This document shows, piece by piece, positions 44,453 to 52,316 of a stretch of 64,000 nt of DNA (position 1 is the stretch's first letter; each line of letters starts with the position of its first letter). Position numbers and translations under genes: made by a program. The notes under the pieces are model-generated. The model was not told the DNA's origin. It made no database searches and saw only the letters and a list, made by a program, of their open reading frames with translations. The stretch is from Rs1 sp036960485 (GTDB lineage Bacteria > Pseudomonadota > Gammaproteobacteria > Pseudomonadales > Balneatricaceae), in NCBI GenBank assembly GCA_036960485.1, contig JBALXS010000006.1, forward strand, positions 32,779 through 96,778, written 5' to 3'.

Positions 44453-45076
44453 TTATGCAGCTCTTTGTGCTGCAACTTCACTGCAGTTAAGGCTCACCCG
44501 AACCCCTGGCTGCAATATTTCTTGAGCATTTACTTTACGCGTAAAAACTTCCATCAGCATTGGCTTGAAAAAGGCTAAAGGCAAACTCTGGTATTCAGGG
44601 TCAAAACTGGTTTGATCCCACTCTCCACAAAAATAGACAGCATCTTCGTAACATGGGTGGTCAATAAACCTTTCACGAGCATCGGGGTCAGCATTAGTGT
44701 GTTGCGCGTAGTATTTACGCTGGAAAACACCATGTTTTTCTATCACCCAGCGGCACTGTTCACGTACATAAGGAGCTAAAATAACCGCCGCATATTGATC
44801 GTGATTATAAGGTGCGTACATATCGCCAATGTCGTGTAATAAGGCGCTCACAATCCAATCGATATCAGCACCATCACGATACGCGCGGGTTGCAGATTGT
44901 AAGCTGTGTTCTAAACGCGTTACTTGATAGCCGCTTAATGAACTATCCAGCTGTGAGAGAGCCGTATATAAGCGTTCGCCTACAGCAGAAGCATATTCAA
45001 CTTCAAGGATTTCTAGAAAATCGTAATCTTCTTTGTCACCGTCAGACATCTTGGTGAATTTAGCAATATTGATCAT
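44453..45076 (-). CDS. tmpB: HD-domain di-iron oxygenase, TmpB-like (PhnZ family)
   Basis: A 207-residue HD-fold protein whose central motif pattern is that of PhnZ/TmpB mixed-valent di-iron oxygenases: His in RLEHSLQSA (57), the HD pair in SALLHDIGD (81-82), His in YNHDQ (92), VIEKHGVF (115) and an Asp in the WDQTSFDP segment. TmpB cleaves 1-hydroxy-2-(trimethylammonio)ethylphosphonate to glycine betaine and phosphate; PhnZ makes glycine. I start at ATG 45076 (MINIAKF), eight bases after AGG, rather than 45115. It is 75 bases downstream of the dioxygenase gene in the same operon, which is the pairing that defines the pathway. A phosphohydrolase label would be a misannotation. Confidence 0.78.
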   Translation of the reverse strand: MINIAKFTKMSDGDKEDYDFLEILEVEYASAVGERLYTALSQLDSSLSGYQVTRLEHSLQSATRAYRDGADIDWIVSALLHDIGDMYAPYNHDQYAAVILAPYVREQCRWVIEKHGVFQRKYYAQHTNADPDARERFIDHPCYEDAVYFCGEWDQTSFDPEYQSLPLAFFKPMLMEVFTRKVNAQEILQPGVRVSLNCSEVAAQRAA

Positions 45077-45150
45077 AGGGTTACCTGTCAAACCAGCATC
45101 AGCCAACTTAAGCACTTAGTTTAAGATTAATAGCAAATACTGAATAAAAT

Positions 45151-46260
45151 TTAATATGAATACTGCCTATTAGCGACACGCTGGATGCTCTTTGGTCCAT
45201 CTCTATCGATATAACAGCCTTGTAAATGTCGAACTCCTTGGGTAGGGTCAAACTCAGTGCGTCCATGAAGTATGCGATTATTATCAAACATCATTAAATC
45301 ACCAGCCAAGAGCTTGAATTTCTTTTCAAAGTTAACATCTGCGAGTAACTCGCCCAATCGTTTTCGTGCTTGTTGATACTTTTGTAACTGTTCTTCAGGC
45401 AATAACGGCAAATCATCTAAGCGAGGACTGTAGTGAATGCCTGAAATGTTACCGAGTGTGTCCTTCTCAATCAAGGGGTGAAAAGAAACCAGTTCAGTAT
45501 CAGTATCATAAAAACGAAAGCGCACTACTGTTTCAGTTAGCAGTTTAAACCCTTCAGGATCTTCCTCTCGTAATTTAGTAACAATGCTCAAGCCATCAGC
45601 GAGGGTAGAATAGCCGCCTTGCGTATGGTTTTTCAAACAGTGTAATAGTTGAATACCTGGTACTGGGTCACGATAGGGGTTATCTGTGTGAGGGCCAATA
45701 GCATATGGTGTGTATGCAAGGTCATTAGGGTTGGGTTTAGAATACACTTCAAAGAAACGGCCGAAATTAGTATCGCGTACATTACCGTAATAAGTAGCAA
45801 TAGATAAAATACTGTCACTTTCAGTAGGGGTGTTACTGAGAATGATATAGCCGTAACTTAAAAAAGCGTTAACAGACTGTAAAAATAATACTTTATTGGT
45901 AAGTAACTGCTGCCAATCATAGCTGGTGGCAAGTTGTTCGCGCGCTACCCAAGGAATAATTGGCGGTAAGCCTCCATCAAAGCAGTTTGTTTGTTTTGCT
46001 AAAAAATCAATATTATATTCAGTGCTATGACCATCACTAAAACTAATGTGTAGTTGTTCCGCATTTAGATCAGCTGCTGTGATAGCTATGTGGCTATCGA
46101 GCAAATGTGGGTTGAATAAACGCTGTGCAGTTTTTGTATCGACTTGGCGGGGGTCTTGAGTGCGCTCTCTTAACCAAAGCGCAGGTAACTGAACGGTTTT
46201 TTCATCAGATACAAGAAATATCTTAAAGTGATTGTTATGCTTTTCAATATTAATCTTCAT
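45151..46260 (-). CDS. tmpA: Fe(II)/2-oxoglutarate dioxygenase, TmpA-like (gamma-butyrobetaine dioxygenase family)
   Basis: A 369-residue enzyme with the gamma-butyrobetaine dioxygenase fold: a small N-terminal domain (to about 95), then the jelly-roll core with the HxD iron pair in IGPHTDNPYRDP (191, 193), the distal His in RILHGRTEF (332) and arginines downstream. The N-terminal zinc Cys cluster of animal BBOX1 is replaced (WLRERTQDPRQVD has no Cys). Next to an HD oxygenase gene it is best read as TmpA, which hydroxylates C1 of 2-(trimethylammonio)ethylphosphonate. A carnitine biosynthesis role is the alternative but would not explain its partner. The LysR gene starts 100 bases away, divergently. 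Confidence 0.78.
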   Translation of the reverse strand: MKINIEKHNNHFKIFLVSDEKTVQLPALWLRERTQDPRQVDTKTAQRLFNPHLLDSHIAITAADLNAEQLHISFSDGHSTEYNIDFLAKQTNCFDGGLPPIIPWVAREQLATSYDWQQLLTNKVLFLQSVNAFLSYGYIILSNTPTESDSILSIATYYGNVRDTNFGRFFEVYSKPNPNDLAYTPYAIGPHTDNPYRDPVPGIQLLHCLKNHTQGGYSTLADGLSIVTKLREEDPEGFKLLTETVVRFRFYDTDTELVSFHPLIEKDTLGNISGIHYSPRLDDLPLLPEEQLQKYQQARKRLGELLADVNFEKKFKLLAGDLMMFDNNRILHGRTEFDPTQGVRHLQGCYIDRDGPKSIQRVANRQYSY

Positions 46261-46360
46261 TGTGCTACTCTGCTTTCAGTGATGATAAAAATTGAATTTG
46301 ATCACAACTATGCAGCGGTTAACTACTAGCTAAGTTCTAATAAATATATAAGAAAAACTT

Positions 46361-47296
46361 ATGAAACGCTTGATATCAAAACTACCTCCACACAAAGCAT
46401 TAATCGCCTTCGAAGCTGTGATGCGTTTAGGCACAGTAACCGCAGCGGCTAAAGAGCTCACTAGTACCCAACCGGCTATTTCACAGCATATCAAAAATTT
46501 AGAAATAAACTTAAATTCTAGTTTGTTTAAACGCGAGGGCCGTTTATTAAAACCGACGGATACAGCGCGCAGTTTTTATGAAGAAGTCGTGCCATTGTTA
46601 ATGCAAATGGCTGAGGCGGCAGAGCAATTGCGGCATGATAAAAAAATAGATGATGTGATCAATATAGTGAGCAATAGTGGCTTGGCTCATTTTTGGTTAT
46701 TGCCGATGTTGCCGCAATTACAAACTGATTTTCCACATTTAACTTTTAATGTTACGCTTTCTGATTCTGCAGAATTTGTCGCTGAAAATGCGCTATTGAT
46801 AGGCTTTGGGGAGCTAGCAGGTGCTCATCAAAAGACACCAAACAAGTTATTAGCACATCGCCATACTTTGTTTGTAGAAGAAGTTTATGCTGTGTGTAGC
46901 GCAGAATACGCCGCGCAACATAATTTAACAGCAAACTCTTCGATTGAAGAGATGCTACAACTACCTTTAATTCACTTAGATGAATTTGATAGCCGCTGGT
47001 TGAACTGGCGTGATTGGTTACAGAATTTTGGTTATAAACAGCAAAAGAAAGCGCCTTTAGTGCTGCTCGGAAATTATCATTTAGTTATTTCACAAGTACA
47101 TCAACAACAGGGTATTGCTTTAGGTTGGCGTTGTTTAGTGCAGCATTTGCTCGATCAAAAACAACTGGTGCAAGTGGGCAGTGCAATGGTAAGGCGTGAA
47201 GGTTATGGCTATTTTATTGATACACAATTTGCAAAAGGGGATAGCTATCAGCAGGTATATCACTATCTTCAGCAAAGATTAGTCACTGATAGCTAA
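46361..47296 (+). CDS. LysR-family regulator of the Tmp operon
   Basis: A 311-residue regulator opening KRLISKLPPHKALIAFEAVM with the recognition helix STQPAISQHIKNLE, GcvA-like. It is divergent from the dioxygenase/HD oxygenase operon across 100 bases, the standard position for a LysR controller of that operon. TmpA loci typically carry a LysR gene, and its effector would be the phosphonate or a pathway product; this is inference. It converges with the methyltransferase gene. Confidence 0.87.
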   Translation: MKRLISKLPPHKALIAFEAVMRLGTVTAAAKELTSTQPAISQHIKNLEINLNSSLFKREGRLLKPTDTARSFYEEVVPLLMQMAEAAEQLRHDKKIDDVINIVSNSGLAHFWLLPMLPQLQTDFPHLTFNVTLSDSAEFVAENALLIGFGELAGAHQKTPNKLLAHRHTLFVEEVYAVCSAEYAAQHNLTANSSIEEMLQLPLIHLDEFDSRWLNWRDWLQNFGYKQQKKAPLVLLGNYHLVISQVHQQQGIALGWRCLVQHLLDQKQLVQVGSAMVRREGYGYFIDTQFAKGDSYQQVYHYLQQRLVTDS

Positions 47297-47308
47297 GTTT
47301 GAGTTTGG

Positions 47309-47896
47309 CTAAGCTTTTTTCCATATCAGTAATTGGTTATTGGCCGGCATACTAATATCGGTTACTAAGTGTAACTGTTGTGCATTTGCTAGGATTTCTA
47401 TGGCTTCAAAATCACGAATGCCACTCTCGTTATTTCTATTTTTTAACCACTGCTCAAAATTTTCGTTGGAAGAGCTCGTGAATTCACCCGCATATTTGAA
47501 GGGCCCATAACAGCAAAAGTAACCGCCGTTATGCAAGCAATTAGCTAGGTTTGCAAACAAGTTTTGTACGCTTTGCCAGCTCATAATGTGTAGCGAGTTA
47601 GCAGTGTAAATAAGATCATATTGTGCGTTGGGCCAGCTGCCATTAACATCTAGCTCAATGGGCGCTTTAATATTTTCAAGTTCAGCATTTTGGATATTTA
47701 TGGCCAGTGCATTCAGCCACATATCGCGATCAGCACATTGCCACTGCAGTTTCGGTAGCTGGCTGCAAAAGTGCAACGCGTGTTGGCCAGAACCACTACC
47801 TATCTCGAGCACATTCTGGCTTTGTTCTAACCAAGGTAATAACTGATCATAAATAACCTGTTGATTACGTGCACAAGATTCGCTGAAATTAAGCAT
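47309..47896 (-). CDS. DUF938-type SAM-dependent methyltransferase-like protein
   Basis: A 195-residue class I methyltransferase fold. It begins LNFSESCARNQQVIYDQLLPWL, then the SAM loop VLEIGSGSGQHALHF, and has SLHIMSW and YGPFKYAGEFTS, all marks of DUF938. Members are conserved in gammaproteobacteria with unknown substrate. I start at ATG 47896, which overlaps the stop of the spermidine-synthase-like gene by eight bases and so is translationally coupled; the longer frame from 47962 lies inside that gene. The function is unknown. Confidence 0.82.
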   Translation of the reverse strand: MLNFSESCARNQQVIYDQLLPWLEQSQNVLEIGSGSGQHALHFCSQLPKLQWQCADRDMWLNALAINIQNAELENIKAPIELDVNGSWPNAQYDLIYTANSLHIMSWQSVQNLFANLANCLHNGGYFCCYGPFKYAGEFTSSSNENFEQWLKNRNNESGIRDFEAIEILANAQQLHLVTDISMPANNQLLIWKKA

Positions 47897-48617
47897 GCTG
47901 TCTTCTCGCCAAATATACAGTACCCACTGAAATACCACCGGTAACAGGGTTTTCAAACTCAATCAAATGCGCTTCGCTAGTAGCAAAAGCTGTTTTTAAA
48001 TGCGCTGTGAAGCTATCAATAGGTGGTCCATCAGACCATAGGCCAAACAAACCATCGTCTTTTAAGTGGCTTGCGAGTTCAGTTAAACCTTGTTGGGTAT
48101 ATAAATGCGCATTGCTTGGGTTGAGCAAGTTAGTAGGTGTGTGATCGATATCTAGCAAGATGACATCGTATTTTCTATCGCTTTGCTGGGGGTGATAACT
48201 GTTTTGGGTATCTTGTGAAAGCGCAAAAAAGTCACCTTGTACGAACTCGCAACGTGCATCATCGGTTAATCTTTTGCTCATTGGCACTAATCCAGCATTA
48301 TGCCAGTCAATAACCCCTTGTAGATAATCCACAACGGTTAAAGAGCCTACTTTTGGATCTTCTAAAGCGACGGCGGCGGTGTAACCTAAACCTAAACCAC
48401 CAATTACTACGTCTAGCTGCTGTTTATCGGTAGCTGCGAGTACGATTTTGCTGAGCTGATCTTCAGATTCATGAAACAGACTGGTCATTAAAAAATCATC
48501 ACCTAAGATGATTTCATAAATGTCTAAATCACCAAACTGCGCCATACGGCGTCTACGCAAACGCAAATCGCCAATAGGGGTTGGTCTGTAATCTAGCTCT
48601 TCAAATAACTTACTCAT
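47889..48617 (-). CDS. Spermidine-synthase-like protein (SpeE fold)
   Basis: A 242-residue protein with the Rossmann-like SAM/dcSAM fold of polyamine synthases. VIGGLGLGYTAAVAL is the nucleotide loop, TVVDYLQGVIDWH the strand with the acidic ligand and DVILLDIDHTP the catalytic-acid position. The usual N-terminal beta domain with the Tyr gate of real spermidine synthases is short here, so it may act on another substrate. It is upstream of the DUF938 gene in one operon, overlapping it by eight bases. AGGGAT precedes the ATG. Confidence 0.75.
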   Translation of the reverse strand: MSKLFEELDYRPTPIGDLRLRRRRMAQFGDLDIYEIILGDDFLMTSLFHESEDQLSKIVLAATDKQQLDVVIGGLGLGYTAAVALEDPKVGSLTVVDYLQGVIDWHNAGLVPMSKRLTDDARCEFVQGDFFALSQDTQNSYHPQQSDRKYDVILLDIDHTPTNLLNPSNAHLYTQQGLTELASHLKDDGLFGLWSDGPPIDSFTAHLKTAFATSEAHLIEFENPVTGGISVGTVYLARRQHA

Positions 48618-48673
48618 TGTTTATCTATCCCTTTTCTTTGGATTACAGCATTTATAATTGTGTAACTTAGACC

Positions 48674-50899
48674 TTAAACCGCATGCAAAGTGGTGAAACC
48701 TAGCACTAACCATTTAATACCCACGTCATCGAAGTTCACTTGCACGCGAGTTTTTGCACCACTACCTTCAGCACTGAGTACAATACCTTCACCGAAGCTG
48801 TCATGGAAAACGCGCTGGCCTATATGTAAACCACTGCTTTGCTCAGCTTCTTGGGTGTACATATTGGTTTTGGGTCTGGCGGTTAATGGGCGGCTCACCG
48901 ACGCATTTAAACGTACTTCTTCGATTAACTCTAAAGGAATTTCGTTAATAAAGCGCGAAGGGCGGTTATAGGTTTCTTGGCCATACATACGCCGCGATTC
49001 AGCATAGGTTATGTACAGCTGTTTCATCGCACGGGTGATACCAACGTAGCAGAGGCGGCGTTCTTCTTCCATACGCCCTGCTTCTTCTGCAGATTTGCTG
49101 CCAGGGAACAAGCCTTCTTCTACTCCAACCATAAATACTAGCGGGAATTCTAGGCCTTTGGCCGAGTGCAATGTCATTAGTTGCACACTGTCTTGGTGTT
49201 CATCGGCTTGGGTTTCGCCAGCATCAAGCGCGGCTTGATCTAAGAAATCAGCAAGAGCTGAGCTACCACTGGCCAATTCTTCATCTATCTTATTTCCTTC
49301 ACCATCGCTTTCAAGTTCGGTATCAATCCATTGATAATTAAACTGTTTAGCAGCGTTGACCAGTTCCTCTAAGTTTTCTATGCGTGACTGAGCCTTTTCA
49401 CCTTTCTCTTTTAGATGATGTTCTATCAAGCCGCTGAGTTGAATTGCGTGGTCGGTAAGTTCTTCAAGCTTAGTGCCTTGCGTATCACTATCTAACTTGT
49501 TTATTAGATTTAAAAACCCTTGAAGTGCATCGCAGGCATTTTTGGGAATTTTTTTGTATTCAACTACTTCGTTGGCTGCGCGCCACATCGAAATGTTTTC
49601 CGCGCGCGCTTGCTCACGAATCACTTCAATAGTGCGAGTCCCAATGCGACGGCTCGGTACATTGATTATCCGCTCCATCGCAGTGTCGTCATCGCGACTC
49701 GCAACTAAGCGCATATAAGCGATGGCGTTTTTAATTTCTAGGCGATCATAAAAGCGATGGCCGCCATAAATTTTGTAAGGCACGCCAGCGCGAATTAAGT
49801 TTTCTTCCATCACGCGTGATTGTGCGTTAGAGCGGTACAAAATGGCAGATTCGGCGCGTAGATTGCCTTCTTCTTGCCATTTTTGAATTTGCCCTACTAC
49901 AAAGCGCGCTTCATCTTGCTCGTTAAAAGCAGCATACATTGAAATTTTGTCACCAGCTGCGTCTTCAGTCCACAGCTGTTTGCCTAAACGACCACTGTTA
50001 TTGGCAATAACGGCGTTAGCAGCACCTAAAATAGTGCTTGTAGAGCGGTAATTTTGCTCTAACTTAATAGTAGCAGCACCTGGAAAGTGTTCTTGGAAAT
50101 TTTGGATGTTTTCAATTTTAGCCCCGCGCCAGCCGTAGATAGATTGATCATCATCTCCCACCGCCATTAGTTTGCGTTCATGCCCGGTGAGCAGACGCAA
50201 CCAAGCGTATTGAATAGCGTTGGTGTCTTGAAACTCGTCTACTAAAATGTAGCGAAAGCGCTCTTGATAGTGCATCAATAAGTTTGGCTTTAAATCACGT
50301 AACAGTTCTAGACAGCGTAATAATAATTCACCAAAATCGATCATGCCGCCACGATTACAGCTCTCTTCGTAGGCTTCATATACTTTGATGAACATTTGTT
50401 CTTGTGGATCATTACTGCGTTCAATATGGTGGCTGCGTAGACCTTCATCTTTTTGTGAGTTGATATACCATTGGAACTGCTTAGGAGGCCACTGCTTATC
50501 ATCTAACGCAAGGTCTTTGCAAATACGCTTTAGTAAGCGATGTTGATCTTCGCTGTCCATTATTTGAAAGTTTTGCAATAAACCTGCATCTTGCCAATGA
50601 GTGCGTAAAATACGATGCGCTAAACCGTGAAAAGTACCTACCCACATGCCTTGTGGGTTAACCCCCAGTAAGTTTTCAATACGCGAACGCATCTCTTTTG
50701 CGGCTTTATTGGTAAAAGTCACTGCTAAAATAGAGTAGGGGGAGATGTCTTCAGTTTGTACTAACCAAGCAATGCGATGGATAAGTACTCGCGTTTTACC
50801 AGAGCCTGCACCGGCGAGCACTAATAAGTTTTCAAGGGGCGCGGTAACGGCTTGGCGCTGTGCATCGTTCAAACCATCAATTATTGCTGTAACGTCCAT
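48674..50899 (-). CDS. uvrD: DNA helicase II (UvrD)
   Basis: A 741-residue superfamily 1A 3'-5' helicase acting in mismatch and nucleotide excision repair and in removing stalled RNA polymerase and RecA filaments. Motif I LAGAGSGKTRVL (about 29), Ia VTFTNKAAKEMR, motif II VDEFQDTN (about 218), III DDDQSIYGWRGA (about 250), IV LEQNYRST, V LMTLHSAKGLEFPLVFMVG (about 560), VI YVGITRAMKQLYI. The length and the N- and C-terminal wording fit UvrD rather than Rep or PcrA. It is followed by the spermidine-synthase-like gene in the same direction, 56 bases on. Confidence 0.96.
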   Translation of the reverse strand: MDVTAIIDGLNDAQRQAVTAPLENLLVLAGAGSGKTRVLIHRIAWLVQTEDISPYSILAVTFTNKAAKEMRSRIENLLGVNPQGMWVGTFHGLAHRILRTHWQDAGLLQNFQIMDSEDQHRLLKRICKDLALDDKQWPPKQFQWYINSQKDEGLRSHHIERSNDPQEQMFIKVYEAYEESCNRGGMIDFGELLLRCLELLRDLKPNLLMHYQERFRYILVDEFQDTNAIQYAWLRLLTGHERKLMAVGDDDQSIYGWRGAKIENIQNFQEHFPGAATIKLEQNYRSTSTILGAANAVIANNSGRLGKQLWTEDAAGDKISMYAAFNEQDEARFVVGQIQKWQEEGNLRAESAILYRSNAQSRVMEENLIRAGVPYKIYGGHRFYDRLEIKNAIAYMRLVASRDDDTAMERIINVPSRRIGTRTIEVIREQARAENISMWRAANEVVEYKKIPKNACDALQGFLNLINKLDSDTQGTKLEELTDHAIQLSGLIEHHLKEKGEKAQSRIENLEELVNAAKQFNYQWIDTELESDGEGNKIDEELASGSSALADFLDQAALDAGETQADEHQDSVQLMTLHSAKGLEFPLVFMVGVEEGLFPGSKSAEEAGRMEEERRLCYVGITRAMKQLYITYAESRRMYGQETYNRPSRFINEIPLELIEEVRLNASVSRPLTARPKTNMYTQEAEQSSGLHIGQRVFHDSFGEGIVLSAEGSGAKTRVQVNFDDVGIKWLVLGFTTLHAV

Positions 50900-50939
50900 A
50901 ACAGGCCTTTAGTTATTAATCAGTGAATCAATTTGTAAT

Positions 50940-51920
50940 TTAAACAGGAAGTGAAGAAGGGTTAGCGCGACGGTACAACAAAACTACTTTTAGCTCGTTA
51001 GGATCTAAAATCACCATTTTACTACTATCACGCCCAGCTTGTTCGACACCAAAAGCAGGGATTAAACGCGATAGCCAAAAACGCATCGCGGCGGTTTGGG
51101 TCATCTGTGGCCAAGCGTGGCGCTCTTCTTCAGTAAACGCGCGAACACTGTTATAGGCGGTTAATAATGCTTTTTCTAGCTCACTATCAATATTGTTGTC
51201 AGCATCGCGACACCAATCGTTGGCAACAATAGCTAAATCAAACAGCATATAAGCAGTGGCTGAGTTGTATATATCGATAATGGCATCAATTTTATTGCCA
51301 TCAAATAGCACGTTATCGTGAAAAAGGTCGCCGTGAATTACTGTTAAAGGCAGTTTTTTTCCAAATTCGTGCAGCAGTGTATCGAAGCGCTGCACTTCAT
51401 CTTTAAGTAGTAAGGCATCTTCAGTAGGCAAATGCTTTTCAATGTTCAAGCTCTCTGCACGCCACCAAGACAAACCGCGATGAGCATTGCGCTTTAGATA
51501 AAAATCCTGTGCGGCAATATGAAACTGCGCCAGCTTAGTACCAATAGCTGCGCAGTGCTCAGTAGTGAGTTGCTGCTGATCAAGGTGATGACCGCTAAAA
51601 CGGTTTTGCAGCATGGCAGGTTTGTGCTTAACTTTTTTCAGCGCAATGCCATTTTTATCTTTAGCAGGATATGGCACCGGCAAGCCTTTTTCAGCGAGCC
51701 AAGTAGCAAGTTCGACAAAGAAGGGCATATCTTCCATTGTAAATTCTTCAAAAAGAGTAAGTACATACTCCTTTTGCACACCTTTGTTATCAAGAGTCAC
51801 AAAGTAGTTAGTATTTTCGATACCGCCATCAATGCCGCGAAAAGAGACTAGCTCTCCTAAATCATACTCTGCCATTAATGCTTGTAAATCTGCTGTTTCA
51901 AGCTGTGTATAAACTGCCAC
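50940..51920 (-). CDS. thrB: Homoserine kinase, APH-fold type (ThrB)
   Basis: A 326-residue kinase of the choline/aminoglycoside kinase fold, the type of homoserine kinase in Pseudomonas and relatives (unlike GHMP-type ThrB of E. coli). It phosphorylates homoserine for threonine synthesis. Features: GIDGGIENTNYFVTL (nucleotide loop), VIHGDLFHDNVLFDGNKIDAIIDI (Brenner motif with catalytic Asp, about 202), and a final Asp-rich strand. It is divergent from polA, as in Pseudomonas, and lies 41 bases upstream of uvrD in the same direction. Confidence 0.92.
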   Translation of the reverse strand: MAVYTQLETADLQALMAEYDLGELVSFRGIDGGIENTNYFVTLDNKGVQKEYVLTLFEEFTMEDMPFFVELATWLAEKGLPVPYPAKDKNGIALKKVKHKPAMLQNRFSGHHLDQQQLTTEHCAAIGTKLAQFHIAAQDFYLKRNAHRGLSWWRAESLNIEKHLPTEDALLLKDEVQRFDTLLHEFGKKLPLTVIHGDLFHDNVLFDGNKIDAIIDIYNSATAYMLFDLAIVANDWCRDADNNIDSELEKALLTAYNSVRAFTEEERHAWPQMTQTAAMRFWLSRLIPAFGVEQAGRDSSKMVILDPNELKVVLLYRRANPSSLPV

Positions 51921-52316
51921 TCAATCACCGTAATATAGATGTTAAATCAAAAAGCTAATCTGTATAAATATACAGCTTTTTGTGTAAAGTCGTCAATAGG
52001 CCAAATAATACGGGGTAAGGCGCTTAAGTACTACTGTAAGCTGCGATAAAGATAAAATATGGTTTGTTTATGGCGGGTGATAGATTCGGTCTAATGATGG
52101 AAGCGTGGGTGAGTGGTTTTTTTAAAAGACAGCTATATAAAGATGCATGATTAAGTCTTGGTTATATTGCTGCATATTATAAAGCTAATGTAGTTGCTCT
52201 AAAAATTAATCAGCGCCTAAAACTATATCCAGCTTCGTGATTAACAAGGTTTAACTTGGCGCTAAAAATCAGAGGCGATATACTGCCCTCTTTGAATTAT
52301 TTGGAATTTTATCACT
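51921..52316. other. Intergenic region between thrB and polA
   Basis: About 400 bases holding promoters for both divergent genes. It is AT-rich with no hairpin, repeat, or RNA gene that I can support. ATTTTATCACT precedes the polA ATG and lacks a strong ribosome binding site; the first well-conserved residues (ATPSLILVDGSSYLYRAF) confirm that start. Confidence 0.5.

Noticed and set aside
44453..46260. Reading the pair as carnitine biosynthesis plus a phosphohydrolase
   Set aside because: The HD protein carries the PhnZ/TmpB ligand pattern and is co-directional with the dioxygenase; no other carnitine-pathway gene is near, and the BBOX zinc cysteines are absent.
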